In this document: one piece after another, positions 46,096 through 55,701 of the stretch
Numbering within the stretch: position 1 is the stretch's first letter
Layout of the letters: the number at the start of each line of letters is the position of its first letter
Assembly: GCA_002401155.1 (NCBI GenBank)
Contig: NVSG01000001.1
Span: 707,707 to 771,706 of the forward strand
Direction: 5' to 3'
Source: Hyphomicrobiales bacterium
GTDB taxonomy: Bacteria; Pseudomonadota; Alphaproteobacteria; Rhizobiales; Rhizobiaceae
DNA length: 64,000 nucleotides
Translations under genes and position numbers: made by a program
The notes under the pieces: generated by a model
Database searches by the model: none
What the model was told of the DNA's origin: nothing
The model's input: the letters and a program-made list of their open reading frames with translations, nothing else

Positions 46096-46611
46096 TTAGG
46101 CTGCCTGTTGTGCTTCTTGGGTTGGAATCATCAAATCAAGTGCAACTTCGCAGATGATCCGCTCTTCAATTACGATAACGCGTTTGAAGAATTCTTTTGC
46201 CTGGCTCGAATTCATTTCAGGAACCTGACGAATTTGATCAGGGCCAACATCCAGAATATCGGAAACAGCGTCCACCAGCAGACCAAAGATTTTTTCTTCA
46301 ACCTGAACCACGATAATCACGTGGCGCTCGCTAGGTTCGCTCGGCTCAAGTCCCAAACGGGCAGAAAGATCAATGATCGGCAAAATCGTACCGCGCAGAT
46401 TGATCACGCCAACCAGATAGTCTGGCGAGTGCGGCAATCTGGTTGCATTGCTCCAGCCACGAATTTCACGAGTGGAAGTGATTTCCACGCAAAATTCCTG
46501 ATCACGAATGCGAAAAGTGATGTACTCTTCAGTTGCGGTCACTGCGCCCGTTGGTGCAACCTTTGTTGGTGCAGCTGCGGGGGCTGCCTCTGGTGTTGTT
46601 TCATCAGTCAT
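46096..46611 (-). CDS. cheW: Chemotaxis coupling protein CheW
   Basis: The 171-residue adaptor joins receptors to CheA. The CheW domain begins at about residue 28 (EEYITFRIRDQEFCVEI) and contains the partner-binding WSNATRLPHSPDYLVGVINL and DLSARLGLEP. A Pro/Ala-rich N-terminal tail of 25 residues (TPEAAPAAAPTKVAPTG) precedes it. It starts 4 bp after the cheA stop and ends 4 bp before cheR. Confidence 0.96.
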   Translation of the reverse strand: MTDETTPEAAPAAAPTKVAPTGAVTATEEYITFRIRDQEFCVEITSTREIRGWSNATRLPHSPDYLVGVINLRGTILPIIDLSARLGLEPSEPSERHVIIVVQVEEKIFGLLVDAVSDILDVGPDQIRQVPEMNSSQAKEFFKRVIVIEERIICEVALDLMIPTQEAQQAA

Positions 46612-46615
46612 TTGA

Positions 46616-48919
46616 TTATCCAGTCTTTGCTAAATTGTTATTTGCATCTGTGTCATGAAGTGACAGAATGTCTGCCGCATCCAGAATGAGAGCGATCCTG
46701 CCATTGCCAAGAATTGTAGCAGCAGCAATACCAGAAATTCGTTGATAATTGCTTTCGAGGCTCTTAATAACGACCTGTTGTTGTTCCATGATGGAATCGA
46801 CCACAAATGCGCCTACACAGTCTTTTTCACCTTCAACCACCAGCACGGTGCCGCCAGTAAAGGTTTCACGCTTCTTGGCAAAGCCAAGTTCGTAGCCCAC
46901 ATCCACGATGGGAATGAGTTTATCGCGCAATTGCATAACTTTATCTTCATTGCCAAGGGTGGTTACATCGCCCTCTTGCAGGCTGAGAGTCTCCAGCACA
47001 GAACTCACTGGAATAACCAGCGTCTGATCGGCTTCTTTAACAATCATGCCGTCGAGAATTGCCAACGTTAGCGGCAAACTCATAGAGAACACAGAGCCGT
47101 GGCCTGGTGTCGAAGTAATACTGACACGACCACCAAGACTTTGAACGGACTGGCGAACCACATCCATACCAACGCCGCGCCCGGAAACATCTGTAATGGT
47201 TTCGGCAGTTGAGAAGCCGGCTGCAAAAATCAGATTATCGATTTCATTATCGGTAAGATTCGCTTCTGGTGAAACGATTCCCTTCTTGAGTGCCATTTCC
47301 AGTACGCGTTCCCGGTTGATACCGGCACCATCATCTCTGATTTCGATCACGATACGGCCGGATGCATGCATTGCGACAAGCTTGACTACGCCTTGTGCAG
47401 GTTTACCTGCGGCCAGCCGTACTTCCGGCGATTCAATACCATGATCAACAGCATTACGGATCATGTGGGTAAGCGGATCGCTCAACCCTTCGATAACAGT
47501 TGTATCAACTTCGGTGTTTTCACCATCAAACTCGAGCACTGCTTTCTTGCCGGTTGCCGAGCAAACTTCACGAACCACACGAGACATCCGCATAAACACC
47601 GGTTTCACCGGTTGCGCACGAATGGCCATAACGCCATTTTGAATTTCGCGGGTAAGGCTCTGCAATTCGGCCATTGCCACGCCCACTTCTGAGCCAAGTG
47701 CAACACCGGTATTTGTGATCCGTTCGGCGAGCATCGCCTCATTGATCACCAGTTCGCCCATCAAATTGATCAGGCGGTCAACCCGCTCGCTGTCAACCCT
47801 AATGGACTGTGCAGTCTTTTTTACTACCTTCTTTGGCGCCGCCTTTGTTTCTTCAGCTTCAGCCGGCTTCAATTCAACAACTTCTGCTGTAGGAGCCTCT
47901 GCTATTGGAGTTTCGGGTGTTTCTTCAGCCATGGGAGCCTCCGGTGTTTCTTCTGCTGGTGTTTCTTCAGGAGCCGCAGCACCTTCGAGCGGCGCATCCA
48001 AATCAGCTTCAGCAGGAGCTTCTTCGCCTTCCACCTCGCCTTCTTCGCCAATATCCATCAAGTCATCGCCGATGAAATCATCAAAATTATCGCTTGGTCC
48101 GTCCGCGCCACCTTCAGCAGCATGATAGGATATTGAAAGCTCGCACTCGGTGCTGACCCAATCAAAAATTTCAGTGATTTTGCCTTCACCAGTATTACTA
48201 TCCAGCTCACCGTCCGTATCGACCACCAAAGACCAACTTAAATAGTTGTCATCAGGGTTCATGGCGCTCAGAACCGGCATCTTGTCCACATCACATGTGG
48301 CTGTAAGGCTACCAAGCTCGGCAAGTTCGCGGAATAATTTCTGCGGATCATGGCCGTTCAGATAGAGACCCGGTTTTGGTTCGAAACTAACATGAAAACC
48401 TGGAGCACCGTCCCCGCCGCCGAGATCAAAATCACCAGAGGCGTCTTCATCGCCACCATCACCCAGATCAAGATCCATGATCGAAATTGGAACAGCCTGG
48501 AAGTTATTGATAGCGTCGTCCGGATCATCTTCCTCTACCTCGGAGATGTCAAAAGCTTGTGCCAGCTCAGTCGTAATTTCCGCACATTCAATCGGCTCTC
48601 CTTCATCACGTGTAGCAACAACAATGTCGTTAAGAACATCGGCTGCACGGAGCAAAAGATTGAGCCGTGAATCGGTGGCTTCGCCAAGGTCCACTCGGAT
48701 AATATCCAGAGCATTTTCAAATACGTGGGCAAAATTTACCAGATTGGTCAATTCAAATGCCCCGGCACCACCTTTAACTGAATGGACTGCACGGAAAACT
48801 GAATTTACCGTTTCAATATCGACGCCGTCTGTAACAAGGGTGTTCAAGCCGGTTTCCAGCTCGACCATCTGGTCAGCGCATTCGATAAAGAAGGTTTCTT
48901 TGATTTCGTCGAGATTCAT
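46616..48919 (-). CDS. cheA: Chemotaxis histidine kinase CheA
   Basis: The 767-residue kinase has an HPt domain with the phospho-acceptor His46 in FRAVHSVKGGAGAF, a middle region of about 250 residues including a P2-like segment and a long acidic Pro/Ala/Glu linker (AEETPEAPMAEETPETPIAE), a dimerisation helix pair (SERVDRLINLMGELVINEAM), the kinase domain (HMIRNAVDHGIESPE, VIEIRDDGAGINRERVLEMA, ATSSTPGHG-like end in ITSTPGHGSVFSMSLP) and a CheW-like C-terminal domain. The gene is 16 bp after cheY1. It phosphorylates CheY1, CheY2 and CheB. Confidence 0.97.
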   Translation of the reverse strand: MNLDEIKETFFIECADQMVELETGLNTLVTDGVDIETVNSVFRAVHSVKGGAGAFELTNLVNFAHVFENALDIIRVDLGEATDSRLNLLLRAADVLNDIVVATRDEGEPIECAEITTELAQAFDISEVEEDDPDDAINNFQAVPISIMDLDLGDGGDEDASGDFDLGGGDGAPGFHVSFEPKPGLYLNGHDPQKLFRELAELGSLTATCDVDKMPVLSAMNPDDNYLSWSLVVDTDGELDSNTGEGKITEIFDWVSTECELSISYHAAEGGADGPSDNFDDFIGDDLMDIGEEGEVEGEEAPAEADLDAPLEGAAAPEETPAEETPEAPMAEETPETPIAEAPTAEVVELKPAEAEETKAAPKKVVKKTAQSIRVDSERVDRLINLMGELVINEAMLAERITNTGVALGSEVGVAMAELQSLTREIQNGVMAIRAQPVKPVFMRMSRVVREVCSATGKKAVLEFDGENTEVDTTVIEGLSDPLTHMIRNAVDHGIESPEVRLAAGKPAQGVVKLVAMHASGRIVIEIRDDGAGINRERVLEMALKKGIVSPEANLTDNEIDNLIFAAGFSTAETITDVSGRGVGMDVVRQSVQSLGGRVSITSTPGHGSVFSMSLPLTLAILDGMIVKEADQTLVIPVSSVLETLSLQEGDVTTLGNEDKVMQLRDKLIPIVDVGYELGFAKKRETFTGGTVLVVEGEKDCVGAFVVDSIMEQQQVVIKSLESNYQRISGIAAATILGNGRIALILDAADILSLHDTDANNNLAKTG

Positions 48920-48934
48920 TATTCTATATCCGTT

Positions 48935-49300
48935 TTAAGGGGAGACACGGTGAACAGCGGAAACAAGTTTTTCTGGATCAAAAGGTTTTACGATCCAGCC
49001 TGTAGCGCCTGCTTGTTGGGCCCGGCGTTTCTTATCCGGGTGACTTTCGGTACTCAAAACTAAGATTGGAACTCTGTTAAGCTCTTTGAGCTTGCGCACA
49101 TTTTCGATAAACTCGAAACCATCCATGACAGGCATATTGATATCTGTGATAACCACGTCCGGATCAGATTCTTTCAGTTTAATCAATCCATCAGCGCCAT
49201 CTTCAGCAAGTGTCACATCAAACCCAGCGGCACTTAAACTATGACGAAGCATCTCGCGCATTGTGCGGCTATCATCGACGGCCAGTACTTTTTTAGACAT
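48935..49300 (-). CDS. cheY1: Chemotaxis response regulator CheY1
   Basis: The 121-residue receiver has DD in VLAVDDSRTMREML, acceptor Asp in VVITDINMPVMDGFEF, Thr in LVLSTESHPDKK and Lys in GWIVKPFDPEKLV. By position (after cheS, before cheA) it corresponds to S. meliloti CheY1, the phosphate sink. The start overlaps the cheS stop by 8 nt; ATG at 49300 was chosen with GAAGGTGG upstream. Confidence 0.94.
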   Translation of the reverse strand: MSKKVLAVDDSRTMREMLRHSLSAAGFDVTLAEDGADGLIKLKESDPDVVITDINMPVMDGFEFIENVRKLKELNRVPILVLSTESHPDKKRRAQQAGATGWIVKPFDPEKLVSAVHRVSP

Positions 49301-49586
49301 TTTGCCCACCTTCTGTTTCAAATTGTTCTAATGTTAATCCCAGCAAAGAAATGCTGTTTTCGAATACTTCCGAAGGCGCTTCAAGCGTTAGCTTCACACC
49401 ATCTTCGACCCATTGTTTTGCAGTTCCCAAAAGCACCTGCAGACACGGAGTGTCGATACGACCAACACTGCTTGCGTCAATCACCAGATGCTGCCCGCGC
49501 AAGTTCAGTAAAGACTGGGTTAAATCTCCAGCATTCTCACTGGCCGAGGACTCGGGGAGCTCAAATTTTGTTATTTCGTCAGACAT
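49293..49586 (-). CDS. cheS: STAS-domain chemotaxis protein CheS
   Basis: The 97-residue STAS-fold protein (QHLVIDASSVGRIDTPCLQV and VKLTLEAPSEVFENSISLLG) lies between the receptor and cheY1, the place and length of CheS in S. meliloti, which binds CheA and helps drain CheY1-phosphate. It has no phosphorylatable Ser pattern that I can name. Its end overlaps cheY1. Confidence 0.88.
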   Translation of the reverse strand: MSDEITKFELPESSASENAGDLTQSLLNLRGQHLVIDASSVGRIDTPCLQVLLGTAKQWVEDGVKLTLEAPSEVFENSISLLGLTLEQFETEGGQNV

Positions 49587-49665
49587 TTTCTAGACCTTAT
49601 AAAAAATATTCTTTTGTCATTTTGCTGCCCCGCCCAACTATGCGGAAGGGGCAGATATTGCTGGT

Positions 49666-51333
49666 TTAAAATTCTTCCCATGACTCATTGGCCGCCTCTG
49701 CCCCACCAAAGGCGTTAGCCACCTTCTTGGTCAGTTCTCTTGCGGGTGATGCCGTTGGGCGATCAGTCTTTGCATTTGCGGCAACGGGTGCCTTAACCGG
49801 TGGGCGACTTTTCACGCCTTCGGGCTTGCTGCGTTGGACTGTTTTCCTGCTTGTTGAACGCTTGCTAGGTGACAAAGTGAATTCACCAAGCATTGTCGTA
49901 ATTTTGGCAACTTCTTCGGCCAGCGTATGGCTTGCAGCGGTAGATTCTTCCGCCATCGCAGCAGCCTGCTGGGTTCCCTCATCAATCGTATTGACTGACT
50001 GATTGATTTCCTGAAGGCCAGAGGACTGTTCGCGAGCAGCATCAATAATTGATGACACATTCTCGTTGATTTCCTGAACCTGTTCAACGATTTCAGCCAG
50101 CGCAACCCCTGTATCATTCACTAGTTTCACACCGTGTTTCACCTGTTCACCAGACGATGTAATCAATTTCTTGATCTCCTTGGCAGCATCTGCTGATCTT
50201 TGAGCAAGTTCACGAACTTCCTGCGCAACAACCGCAAAGCCACGTCCCGCATCCCCGGCCCGCGCCGCCTCAACACCAGCATTCAGCGCCAAAAGGTTTG
50301 TCTGGAACGAAATTTCATCAATTACCCCGATGATATTTTCAATTTCTTTTGCGGAGCTTTCGATACGATCCATCGCCTCGACCGCTTCACGCACAATCTC
50401 ACCTGATTTTTCCGCGTTTTGCTTGGTTCTGGAAACCAGCCCCCCAGCATTTTCAGCACTTTCGGTTGAAGTTTTCACAGTTGCTGTGATCTCTTCAACA
50501 GCAGCTGCGGTTTCTTCAACAGAAGCTGCTTGTGTTTCGGCGCGTTTGGACAACGTATCTGATTGGGTGCGAATTTCATTGGCACCGGAATAAATTTCCG
50601 TAGCAGAATCACCAATCGAAGCAATCGTTTCACCCAACGCAGCCATCGCAGCGTTGAAATCATCTTGAAGCGGCTGGTAAGCATCCGGCATATCAGCCCG
50701 CATACGATAGTTAAGATCTTTTTCAACAATCTTCTGCATGGCGATGCCGAAATTATCGACAACCATTTTACGTTCGGAATCAATGGCTTCTTTTTGAGCT
50801 GCCTGTTTCGCTATTTCAGCCTGTTCAATATAGACTGAAATGGCCAGATCCATATCAAGGAATACAGCTTTGACCAAAGCAGCAACGGTTGAGCCGAATT
50901 CTTCAGCACCAATGCTTTCTTTCTTGCCAAATAGGCCTGATTTTTTTGGCCAATTGTCCTTGATAACTTCTTTAATCAGATGATCAACGAGGATGGCGTA
51001 ACCACCAATATACCAGCGAGGTTCCAGACCGATGCGGGCATGAATACCTCCAATGATATTCACTTTGTCAACATAAGCACTGTCGAAGCGACCGCTACTG
51101 ATTGAGTCCCAGTGACCTGCTTGCGCAGTTTTTGCGCCATTCATCTGGGCATCGCTGGAGAAGAATTTTGCTACTTCCGGTGTCTTGCGTAATTTTTTGT
51201 AAAAAACATCCAGAGCTACAGGAATTTCACGATCAATCAGAGGTTTGATGCTCTTGAGCTGGTCGCAGTTTTCACTGGTAAGACCCATAAAGTCCAAACG
51301 TTCAGATATGTTAATATTGCTTCCACCGGCCAT
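49666..51333 (-). CDS. Globin-coupled cytoplasmic chemoreceptor (HemAT/IcpA-like)
   Basis: The 555-residue receptor has no membrane helix. The N-terminal globin-sensor domain (about 1-160) carries the proximal haem His98 in [20 protein letters not shown] linker follows, then a chemoreceptor signalling domain with the tip [20 protein letters not shown] and a tail ending NESWEEF, a W-x-x-F tether for CheR/CheB. It leads the che operon, as the internal receptor does in S. meliloti. Oxygen sensing is the family role. ATG at 51333 has GAGGGGA upstream. Confidence 0.94.
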   Translation of the reverse strand: MAGGSNINISERLDFMGLTSENCDQLKSIKPLIDREIPVALDVFYKKLRKTPEVAKFFSSDAQMNGAKTAQAGHWDSISSGRFDSAYVDKVNIIGGIHARIGLEPRWYIGGYAILVDHLIKEVIKDNWPKKSGLFGKKESIGAEEFGSTVAALVKAVFLDMDLAISVYIEQAEIAKQAAQKEAIDSERKMVVDNFGIAMQKIVEKDLNYRMRADMPDAYQPLQDDFNAAMAALGETIASIGDSATEIYSGANEIRTQSDTLSKRAETQAASVEETAAAVEEITATVKTSTESAENAGGLVSRTKQNAEKSGEIVREAVEAMDRIESSAKEIENIIGVIDEISFQTNLLALNAGVEAARAGDAGRGFAVVAQEVRELAQRSADAAKEIKKLITSSGEQVKHGVKLVNDTGVALAEIVEQVQEINENVSSIIDAAREQSSGLQEINQSVNTIDEGTQQAAAMAEESTAASHTLAEEVAKITTMLGEFTLSPSKRSTSRKTVQRSKPEGVKSRPPVKAPVAANAKTDRPTASPARELTKKVANAFGGAEAANESWEEF

Positions 51334-51822
51334 TGAGTTCCCCTCGTATACCAAATTTGTCCCTGGGCATTTGAATGCTGCATATCAACGTCTCCCCACA
51401 ACAATGACCGAAAATGGTTCCGGCCCGTCAGACACTCAATGCAGGCATGTAGATATCAATTGCCCAATAATTTTTCTGAATTCAAAATTTGGCATCACCC
51501 CGCCCCGGCCATTTAGTAAAATTGCGATCACGCAATTGAAAATGCCAAGAACCTATCGTGTAACTTCGATTGCCGTATTCCGGCAGGAGTTCAAATTTTG
51601 AGAAAATACATGCAGTTGGCCATATTGGCCCTGATCGACGAAAGCGCTTCATGCAAGGGAACAATCCCTTTTCGTCATGTTCAACCATTTACGTTTCATA
51701 GGCTTAACATGAGGTTAATTCGGCCCAATTATCTTGGAAACATTCTAAGAATCCGGCAATACCTTCCCTATGGTGAGGTCATTCGAATTGTCAAAATTGC
51801 CGTTTGAACTATTCTCAAGCAT
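51334..51822. other. Intergenic region upstream of the che operon and argE
   Basis: No gene is supported in these 489 bp; open frames are short and lack ribosome sites. It must hold the promoters for both divergent units and a CtrA-type site (listed separately). Confidence 0.6.
51704..51719. promoter_or_regulatory. CtrA-type TTAA-N7-TTAA site between che operon and argE
   Basis: TTAACATGAGGTTAAT matches the CtrA core TTAA-N7-TTAA. It lies 371 bp before the che receptor start and 104 bp before argE. CtrA is known to control motility and chemotaxis genes in many alphaproteobacteria. The site is inferred only from its sequence. Confidence 0.5.
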
Positions 51823-53031
51823 ATGCAATGCTCAAAAAAAGCCACAAAGGCTGGCAGAATTGTTACGGGTAGTAAATTTTTGAGTTTTGATAAAATAACC
51901 AGTTTGCTGGGAAGGCTGGTATCCTTTGATACCGTGTCTCGCAATTCCAATATGCAATTGATTGATTTTCTACGCGCCTATCTGGCTGATCTGGGCGTTG
52001 CATCACACCTTGTCCCCAATGAAGACGGTTCCAAAGCCAATCTTTACGCAACTATTGGGCCTAATATTCCAGGTGGCGTTGTCCTGAGTGGGCACACGGA
52101 TGTGGTACCAATCGATAATCAGGACTGGACGGTCCCTCCCTTCGAACTCACAAAAAAGCAAGACCGATATTATGGTCGTGGCACCTGTGACATGAAAGGC
52201 TTCGTGGCCATCGCATGCGCAGCCGTTCCTGCAATGCTTGAAAAATCCCTGTCCAAGCCGATCCACCTCGCATTTTCCTATGATGAGGAAATCGGCTGTG
52301 TAGGCGCACCCGACATGATCAAGGAGATTGTATCCACGCTCCCGCCAATCGATGCGGTGATTGTGGGTGAACCAACCAATATGCAAGTTGCCAACATGCA
52401 TAAGGGTATTTTGGGCGCTCGCACCCATATTTGCGGCCTTGAGGCCCATTCCAGCCAAACCCATCGCGGCGTCTCCGCCAATACTTATGCAGCCAGACTG
52501 ATCACCTTCATTGACGACATCAATCGCGAGTTCATGGCCAATCCACATGATGATTTAAAACTGGAACCACCCCATTCCACCATCAATGTCGGCCTGATCA
52601 ATGGCGGTATTGCAGCAAACATCATTGCCCGTGACTGCGATTTCACTTTCGATTTTCGCAGCGTACCGCATGACAATGTAGACGAAACTCTGGAACGCAT
52701 CCAAACCTATGCCGAAACGCTGGAAGCAGAAATGAAGCAATCTTTTGAGGGGGCTTCAATCAATCTTGATATTCGCCGGGTTCCGGGTCTAAACTCAACA
52801 GACAATGACCGCGCGGCACAATTATGCATGCGCCTTGCGGGCAAAAACGATACGATTGGGGTGCCCTACGGAACTGAAGCAGGGCAATTCCAGCAAGCAG
52901 GATATTCTACCGTGGTTTGCGGACCGGGCTCTATTGATCAGGCCCACAAACCGGACGAATATATTGAAATAGAACAATTGAAGTTGGGAGCTCAATTTGT
53001 TGATCGTCTTATAGATGACTTGGCAGATTGA
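51823..53031 (+). CDS. argE: Acetylornithine deacetylase-like M20 peptidase
   Basis: The 402-residue metalloenzyme has GGVVLSGHTDVVP (metal His/Asp), YYGRGTCDMKGFVAIACAAV, AFSYDEEIGCVGA with the catalytic Glu pair and EAGQFQQAGYSTVVCGPGSI, the pattern of ArgE. ArgE removes acetyl from N-acetylornithine in arginine synthesis. The start is uncertain: ATG at 51823 has no strong ribosome site, and a TTG near 51880 would give a family-like start. It lies 40 bp before the peptide-binding protein, so a peptide or acyl-amino-acid catabolic role is possible instead. Confidence 0.88.
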   Translation: MQCSKKATKAGRIVTGSKFLSFDKITSLLGRLVSFDTVSRNSNMQLIDFLRAYLADLGVASHLVPNEDGSKANLYATIGPNIPGGVVLSGHTDVVPIDNQDWTVPPFELTKKQDRYYGRGTCDMKGFVAIACAAVPAMLEKSLSKPIHLAFSYDEEIGCVGAPDMIKEIVSTLPPIDAVIVGEPTNMQVANMHKGILGARTHICGLEAHSSQTHRGVSANTYAARLITFIDDINREFMANPHDDLKLEPPHSTINVGLINGGIAANIIARDCDFTFDFRSVPHDNVDETLERIQTYAETLEAEMKQSFEGASINLDIRRVPGLNSTDNDRAAQLCMRLAGKNDTIGVPYGTEAGQFQQAGYSTVVCGPGSIDQAHKPDEYIEIEQLKLGAQFVDRLIDDLAD

Positions 53032-53071
53032 ATTTTAAAAATAATAGCAACTAATCTCAGGGAGAAAAACA

Positions 53072-54667
53072 ATGAGAAAGCTATCTAAACTACTGAGCGG
53101 CGTAGCAATTGCCGCTATCATGGCTGCAACACCTGCAGTCGCAAAAGATTTCAAATACGCCTTCCAAGGCGACAGTCAGGGTCTTGACCCACATGGCTTA
53201 AATGAAACATTTTCACTAGGCCTGCTGGGCAACGTCTATGAAGGTTTGACCGTTTATGATGAAAATCTGGCTCTGGTTCCTGCATTGGCAACAGAGTGGA
53301 AAACAATTAGCCCGAAAGTATGGTTGATTAAATTGCGCCAAGGCGTGAAATTCCACAATGGCAACGACTTCAATGCCGATGACGTGGTTTTCTCCTTTGC
53401 TCGCACCCAGACCAAAGGTTCGGATCAAAAAGCCCGTGGCGGCCTTGTAACCAAGGTTGTAAAAATCGACGATCATACCGTTGAACTTCATACAGCTAAT
53501 CCATTGCCTGTTTTGATGCAGGAAATGGCTTTCCTTTTCATGATGGACAAAGAATGGTCAGAAGCAAACGGCGCAACTGAAGCCGCTAACGTTTCTGATG
53601 CCAATGAAATCGGTTACGCCAACCGTAATTCCAACGGCACTGGTCCTTTCATGATCACTTCGCGTGAGCCTGGAGTAAAAACAGTATTTGATCGTTTCGA
53701 CGGCCATTGGAACAAAGACCTTAAAACCAACGTAACTCATGTTGAGTTTACGCCAATTAAAGAAGCCGCGACCCGTGTTGCAGCTCTGCTATCTCATCAG
53801 GTAGACATGGTTTATCCAGTTCCTGTGCAAGATTGGAAACGTCTTGACGAAGCTGAAGGTGTCCGTGCCCTTAAAGGCCCTGAAGCCCGCACAATCTTCC
53901 TTGGCATGGATCAAAGTCGCGACGAATTGCTTCATTCATCCGTTAAAGGCAAAAATCCATTCAAGGATATCCGCGTTCGTAAAGCTTTTGCTCACGCGCT
54001 TAATCTTGATGCGATCAAGGCAAAAATCATGCGTGGCGCGGCAACCCCGTCCGGCCTGATGGTTGCACCTCAGATCAACGGATTTAACGCTGCTTTGAAT
54101 ACACCTTATGCTTATGACCCTGAATTGTCTAAAAAGCTTTTGGCTGAAGCAGGTTATGCAGATGGCTTCACGCTTACTATGGATTGCCCAAACAACCGCT
54201 ACGTAAACGATGAGAAAATTTGTCAGGCAGCCGCTTCCATGCTTGCAAAAATTGGCATCAAAATTGACCTGTTGGCTCAGCCAAAATCCAAATATTTCGG
54301 TAAGGTCTTGGCACAAGGCGGCTACGATACAAGCTTCTATCTGCTCGGTTGGACCCCAGGTTCCATCGATTCACACAATGTGTTTGCCAACCTTCTGCAT
54401 TGTCAGGACGCGGAAAACAAAATGGGTGCTTTCAACCTAGGCAATTATTGCAATGACCGCGTTGATGAAATCACCGGTCTTGTGGGCGCTGAAACTGATC
54501 AGGCCAAACGTCAGGCTTTGATCGATGAAGGCTTCAAAATTGTTCAGGATGAAGTTGGCTATCTGCCATTGCATCAACAGCCGCTTTCATGGGGTGCTGG
54601 TGATAATATCGAACTAAACCAGCGCGCAGACAATGTATTTGATCTGCGATACGTTGTTGTAAAATAA
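53072..54667 (+). CDS. Peptide ABC transporter substrate-binding protein, family 5
   Basis: The 531-residue periplasmic protein has a signal peptide (ending PAVA-K) and the SBP family 5 pattern: FQGDSQGLDPHGLNETFSLG, VKFHNGNDFNADDVVFSF, NSNGTGPFMI and FDGHWNKD. The C-terminal lobe has the substrate-pocket DSHNVFANLLHCQD. Such proteins bind di- or oligopeptides or related nickel/glutathione ligands. ATG at 53072 follows AGGGAGAAA. A strong terminator separates it from the permeases. It is a different protein from the one at the left edge. Confidence 0.94.
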   Translation: MRKLSKLLSGVAIAAIMAATPAVAKDFKYAFQGDSQGLDPHGLNETFSLGLLGNVYEGLTVYDENLALVPALATEWKTISPKVWLIKLRQGVKFHNGNDFNADDVVFSFARTQTKGSDQKARGGLVTKVVKIDDHTVELHTANPLPVLMQEMAFLFMMDKEWSEANGATEAANVSDANEIGYANRNSNGTGPFMITSREPGVKTVFDRFDGHWNKDLKTNVTHVEFTPIKEAATRVAALLSHQVDMVYPVPVQDWKRLDEAEGVRALKGPEARTIFLGMDQSRDELLHSSVKGKNPFKDIRVRKAFAHALNLDAIKAKIMRGAATPSGLMVAPQINGFNAALNTPYAYDPELSKKLLAEAGYADGFTLTMDCPNNRYVNDEKICQAAASMLAKIGIKIDLLAQPKSKYFGKVLAQGGYDTSFYLLGWTPGSIDSHNVFANLLHCQDAENKMGAFNLGNYCNDRVDEITGLVGAETDQAKRQALIDEGFKIVQDEVGYLPLHQQPLSWGAGDNIELNQRADNVFDLRYVVVK

Positions 54668-54678
54668 GCAATTAATCC

Positions 54679-54712
54679 CGGGGCCTGACAGATCGTCAGG
54701 CCCCGTTTTTTT
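54679..54712 (+). terminator. Intercistronic terminator between binding-protein and permease genes
   Basis: An 11-bp stem (54679-54689 with 54695-54705, GGGGCCTGAC arms) with a 5-nt loop is followed by seven T residues and ends 10 nt before the permease start. Its place mirrors the hairpin in the betaine transporter operon, so the binding protein would be made in excess. Confidence 0.88.
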
Positions 54713-54722
54713 AGGTAATTCC

Positions 54723-55700
54723 ATGATCAGTTTTATCATCAAACGACTACTCCAAAGCATGCTGGTAATGCTAACAGTTGCTTTCATCTCATTCGGCTTA
54801 TTCCGATTTGTGGGGGATCCGGTCTCGAATATGGCCGGGCAGGATACTTCCATCGAAGATCGCCAAGAACTTCGCAAGAGTCTGGGCCTTGACGACCCTG
54901 TTTATATTCAATTTTTCAACTTCACTATCAATGCCGCTCAGGGCAAATTCGGGCAAAGCTATATGCTGCGTGAACCCGTGCGCGAATTGATGGCTAAGCG
55001 CTTTCCGGCAACTCTGGAACTCGCACTGGTCTCTTCCGTCATTGCCATGCTGCTCGGCGTCCCTATGGGGGTTTATACCGCCATCCGACGAAACACCTTA
55101 TTATCCAAGGCCTTCATGACCATCTCGCTCATGGGCGTATCGCTACCAACCTTTTTGATCGGCATATTGTTGATCCTGCTTTTCGGTGTCACCCTGCGCT
55201 GGTTGCCAACCTTCGGGCGTGGAGACGTGGTGCAACTGGGCTGGTGGTCGACAGGCCTGCTTACCGCATCCGGCCTAAAAGCCATCATCATGCCAGCCAT
55301 CACCTTGGGCATTTTCCAAATGACCCTTATCATGCGGCTGGTCCGCGCCGAAATGATGGAAATATTGCGTACTGACTACATCAAATTCGGCCGTGCAAGA
55401 GGCCTAAGCAACCGCTCTCTCTATTTCCGCCACGCCCTTAAAAACACACTCATCCCGGTAATCACCATCACCGGCCTACAAATCGGTTCGATCATCGCCT
55501 TCGCCCTGATCACCGAAAGCGTGTTCCAGTGGCCCGGCATGGGCCTGCTATTCATTCAGGCCGTTGGCAATGCCGACGTGCCTATCATGGCCGCTTATCT
55601 GGTGCTGATCGCCTTCATCTTTGTAGTGATCAATCTGATTGTCGATGTCTTATACGTCATCGTCGATCCTCGCCTTCGTGCTTCATCAGAAGGGGACTGA
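54723..55700 (+). CDS. Peptide ABC transporter permease (DppB-like)
   Basis: The 325-residue permease has six membrane helices and starts MISFIIKRLLQSMLVMLTVA like DppB/OppB. The segment TDYIKFGRARGLSNRSLYFR is the EAA loop for ATPase contact, followed by NTLIPVITITGLQIGSIIAF. It forms the channel with the next permease. The ATG at 54723 is supported by TTAGGTAA upstream. Confidence 0.95.
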   Translation: MISFIIKRLLQSMLVMLTVAFISFGLFRFVGDPVSNMAGQDTSIEDRQELRKSLGLDDPVYIQFFNFTINAAQGKFGQSYMLREPVRELMAKRFPATLELALVSSVIAMLLGVPMGVYTAIRRNTLLSKAFMTISLMGVSLPTFLIGILLILLFGVTLRWLPTFGRGDVVQLGWWSTGLLTASGLKAIIMPAITLGIFQMTLIMRLVRAEMMEILRTDYIKFGRARGLSNRSLYFRHALKNTLIPVITITGLQIGSIIAFALITESVFQWPGMGLLFIQAVGNADVPIMAAYLVLIAFIFVVINLIVDVLYVIVDPRLRASSEGD

Positions 55701-55701
55701 T

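Noticed and set aside
46090..46689. 199-codon open frame on the plus strand
   Set aside because: It is antisense to cheW and the cheA end and has no ribosome site or family match.
51598..51807. 69-codon open frame upstream of argE
   Set aside because: It overlaps the promoter region and the CtrA-type site, has no SD sequence and no recognisable pattern.
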